Shown here in pieces: positions 62,291 to 64,000 of a stretch of 64,000 nucleotides of DNA (within the stretch, counting starts at the first letter, position 1; every line of letters begins with the position of its first letter). The notes beneath the pieces were generated by a model. That model did not search any database and was not told where the DNA came from. It worked only from the letters and a program-made list of their open reading frames with translations. The stretch is from Cacajao melanocephalus. Taxonomy: Eukaryota > Chordata > Mammalia > Primates > Pitheciidae. The position numbers and the translations under genes are program-made. Where the stretch lies: positions 62,001-126,000 of the forward strand of contig CAUYLG010039314.1 of NCBI GenBank assembly GCA_963573385.1, in the 5' to 3' direction.

Positions 62291-63340
62291 TGGTCACTGA
62301 AAATTGGGTTGGCCAGCGTGATTACATTTCAACTCATCCTCAAAGTAATTTGATAGACTCACATCTACAAATCTTCTGAGGCATATGCAAAAGGTGTTGG
62401 ACAGGGTACCCTGGATGACCTAAGAGCTTCTGTTGACAAGAAATAAATTTGCTTTTGACTCTCTTTTTTATTTTTTATATGATCTTTTCCCAGGAAGTTT
62501 TGACTTTATAGAGCCAGGGGATGTGGACCCTGGAATAAGAAGAGGTTTAGAAACAAAGCAGAGAACACCAAAAAGCTGCTCCTTTGCACTGAAATGGTTT
62601 GCTGGCTTTCTGCCTAGATCCAACATCTCTTCAAATGGACAGTCCCAGCTCTCCTTCTCTCACTTCTCTTCCCCCTGCTCTTTAAGTCACAAATGCTGTG
62701 TTTGGAGGAACTTCATTTTAACTAGGATAAACATCACATAATAAATGATGCATTTTTTTTCATAAAGAAAACCACTTATCAATGTTTTTAGTAATCGTTT
62801 GTGTTAGAGCACTTGGTGGAAGTCTTATGATCTATAGTGTCCATTGAGGCTTCCACTTAAAGGGGAGCAGAGACAATGCCAAAGTTGATAGAAGGATGAT
62901 GGAGAGATAAACTCTTGAGGCTTATATATTATCTACCCGCCGTGTCGGAAGGGCCACAGGAAGGACGGTGATTATTCTATTTGGCAAGCCAATTGTCTGT
63001 CTTTGGAAAATGATAGCATGAAGAGTGGAAGTCAAAAATAATACCTTTCTCACTGCCCAAATATAAATGAGCTATTTACAATCCCTGCTGTCTTTTAGGT
63101 TTGGGTTTTATTTTTCCTCTGCACAATAGATTAAACCTTCGAGGAGGTCTGTAGTAAAAGAGGAGGAAACTATAAAAAACCCCACATACTTATAGACATC
63201 TGCAAGCAACCATATTATTTTTCCCCTTGAAAAAAATCTCCTGAAGAGACTGTAAGTTTGTTCAAATAAATTGCTGTGTTGTAGACTTTTAGAGCTTCCT
63301 TTTTTTGGAAATTTGTCTTTTCAAATATTCTTTACATACA
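62291..63340. other. Repeat-free island
   Basis: About 1 kb with no recognised element. A 102-codon frame (62433-62741, plus) shows no recognisable domain. Confidence 0.45.
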
Positions 63341-63344
63341 GTTC

Positions 63345-63735
63345 ATTCATTCATTTAAATAAGTATATTGAATGCCTGTTATTTGTTGAGTACTATGCAA
63401 GAACTTGGGAAATGATGATGAATAAGTTGATCCTAGCTCCCTCAAGATATTTACCAGCTATTGGGGGACTATAGACAAGTAAATCAGATGCTTTCACTAT
63501 GGATTTGATCAATGCAGTGGTAGACATATGCACAGCATGCTGTGAGAAAAAAAGATAGGAGAGGCATCAAACCCAGACTAATATGTAATCAGGAAAAGAT
63601 TCCTGGAGCAAGTGGTTTTTCAACTTAGTTTTGAAGAAAGCAAATAGGAGTTATGTGAACAAGAGGAAGGTAGGGTGTGTGCAAAGATCTGGAGGTAAAA
63701 AATAACATGGCAGGTTTGGAGAACGGCAAGTTTTG
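63345..63735 (+). repeat. Ancient mammal-wide LINE/SINE-like remnant
   Basis: GAATGCCTGTTATTTGTTGA, AAAGATTCCTGGAGCAAGTG, CAACTTAGTTTTGAAGAAAG and ACATGGCAGGTTTGGAGAAC preserve the order of a widespread ancient repeat. L2/CR1-type is likely but not certain. Confidence 0.45.
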
Positions 63736-63749
63736 TACTTGGGTATTAA

Positions 63750-63870
63750 TTTTAAAAAAATGAGATAGGGTCTTGTCATGTTGCCCAGGTTGGCCTTGAA
63801 CTCCTGGGCTCCAGTGATCTTCCCACCCTAGCCTCCTGAGTAGCTGAAGCTACAGGTGTGCTGCACCTCA
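63750..63870 (-). mobile_element. Alu monomer fragment, antisense
   Basis: GAGATAGGGTCTTGTCATGT, GGCCTTGAACTCCTGGGCTC and CCTGAGTAGCTGAAGCTACA form one antisense Alu arm with a short T/A-rich start. The last 130 bases of the window after it show nothing recognised. Confidence 0.85.
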
Positions 63871-64000
63871 CCAAGGGGTAAGTTTGCTGACATTGCATTC
63901 TTGGGCTTCAGTTAAGAGACAGATGTCCAGGGCCTCCTGTCAATGGGGTGTCTTAAAGAAATCTTTCCCAACATTAAGCTGGGACTCCAAAGGGTTAAAA

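Overview
The window is non-coding, repeat-rich primate nuclear DNA, very probably human. This rests on many Alu SINEs, L1P/L1PA-type LINE-1 copies, MST/THE1-type ERVL-MaLR LTRs, older L1M, MIR, L2, MER5 and MER2 remnants, and scattered microsatellites. I found no protein-coding gene I could defend. Open frames reach at most 162 codons; nearly all of the longer ones lie in repeats and none is recognisable as a cellular protein. Repeat family names come from memory of consensus sequences, not from a database search, so class-level calls are firmer than subfamily calls.

Layout, 1-23 kb: L1PA 3' end (1-629); complete minus-strand MaLR provirus with two LTRs (1675-3932); full-length antisense 7SL RNA pseudogene (5522-5820); old L1 pieces (5940-7866); a composite of sense MaLR, an inserted antisense MaLR and two Alus (7867-12315); a decayed sense L1 (12316-15407); an unassigned, possibly retroviral block holding a duplicated 138-bp piece of that L1 (15408-18500); a solo MST/THE1 LTR with perfect target-site duplication (17939-18311); another old L1 (18520-20330); an ERV1-like LTR (20490-20985); and a 5'-truncated L1PA (21219-23012).

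Layout, 23-42 kb: an old L1 split by an Alu monomer and an Alu, MER5 copies, Alus, LTR-like segments, an antisense L1 with a perfect palindrome (30214-31170), a MaLR LTR split by an Alu (35411-36058), and a minus-strand L1PA (40388-41817). Islands without recognisable repeats lie between them (25.2-26.3, 28.2-29.5, 32.7-34.0, 37.1-38.4 kb).

Layout, 42-64 kb: lower young-repeat density, mostly unassigned DNA with MIR and L2 relics, several ERV LTRs (49992-50718, 54605-55165, 57541-58018, 61089-61940), a MER2 transposon (59275-59630), and Alus, including one with an inverted 5' end inside an LTR.

No genes work together here; the content is a record of retrotransposition and rearrangement. The most notable observations are two Alus with 5' inversions, a 138-bp duplicated L1 segment about 3 kb from its source, an Alu monomer with perfect target duplication but a T-run instead of an A-tail, and a perfect 12-bp palindrome inside an L1. 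I see no evidence for a new biological system.
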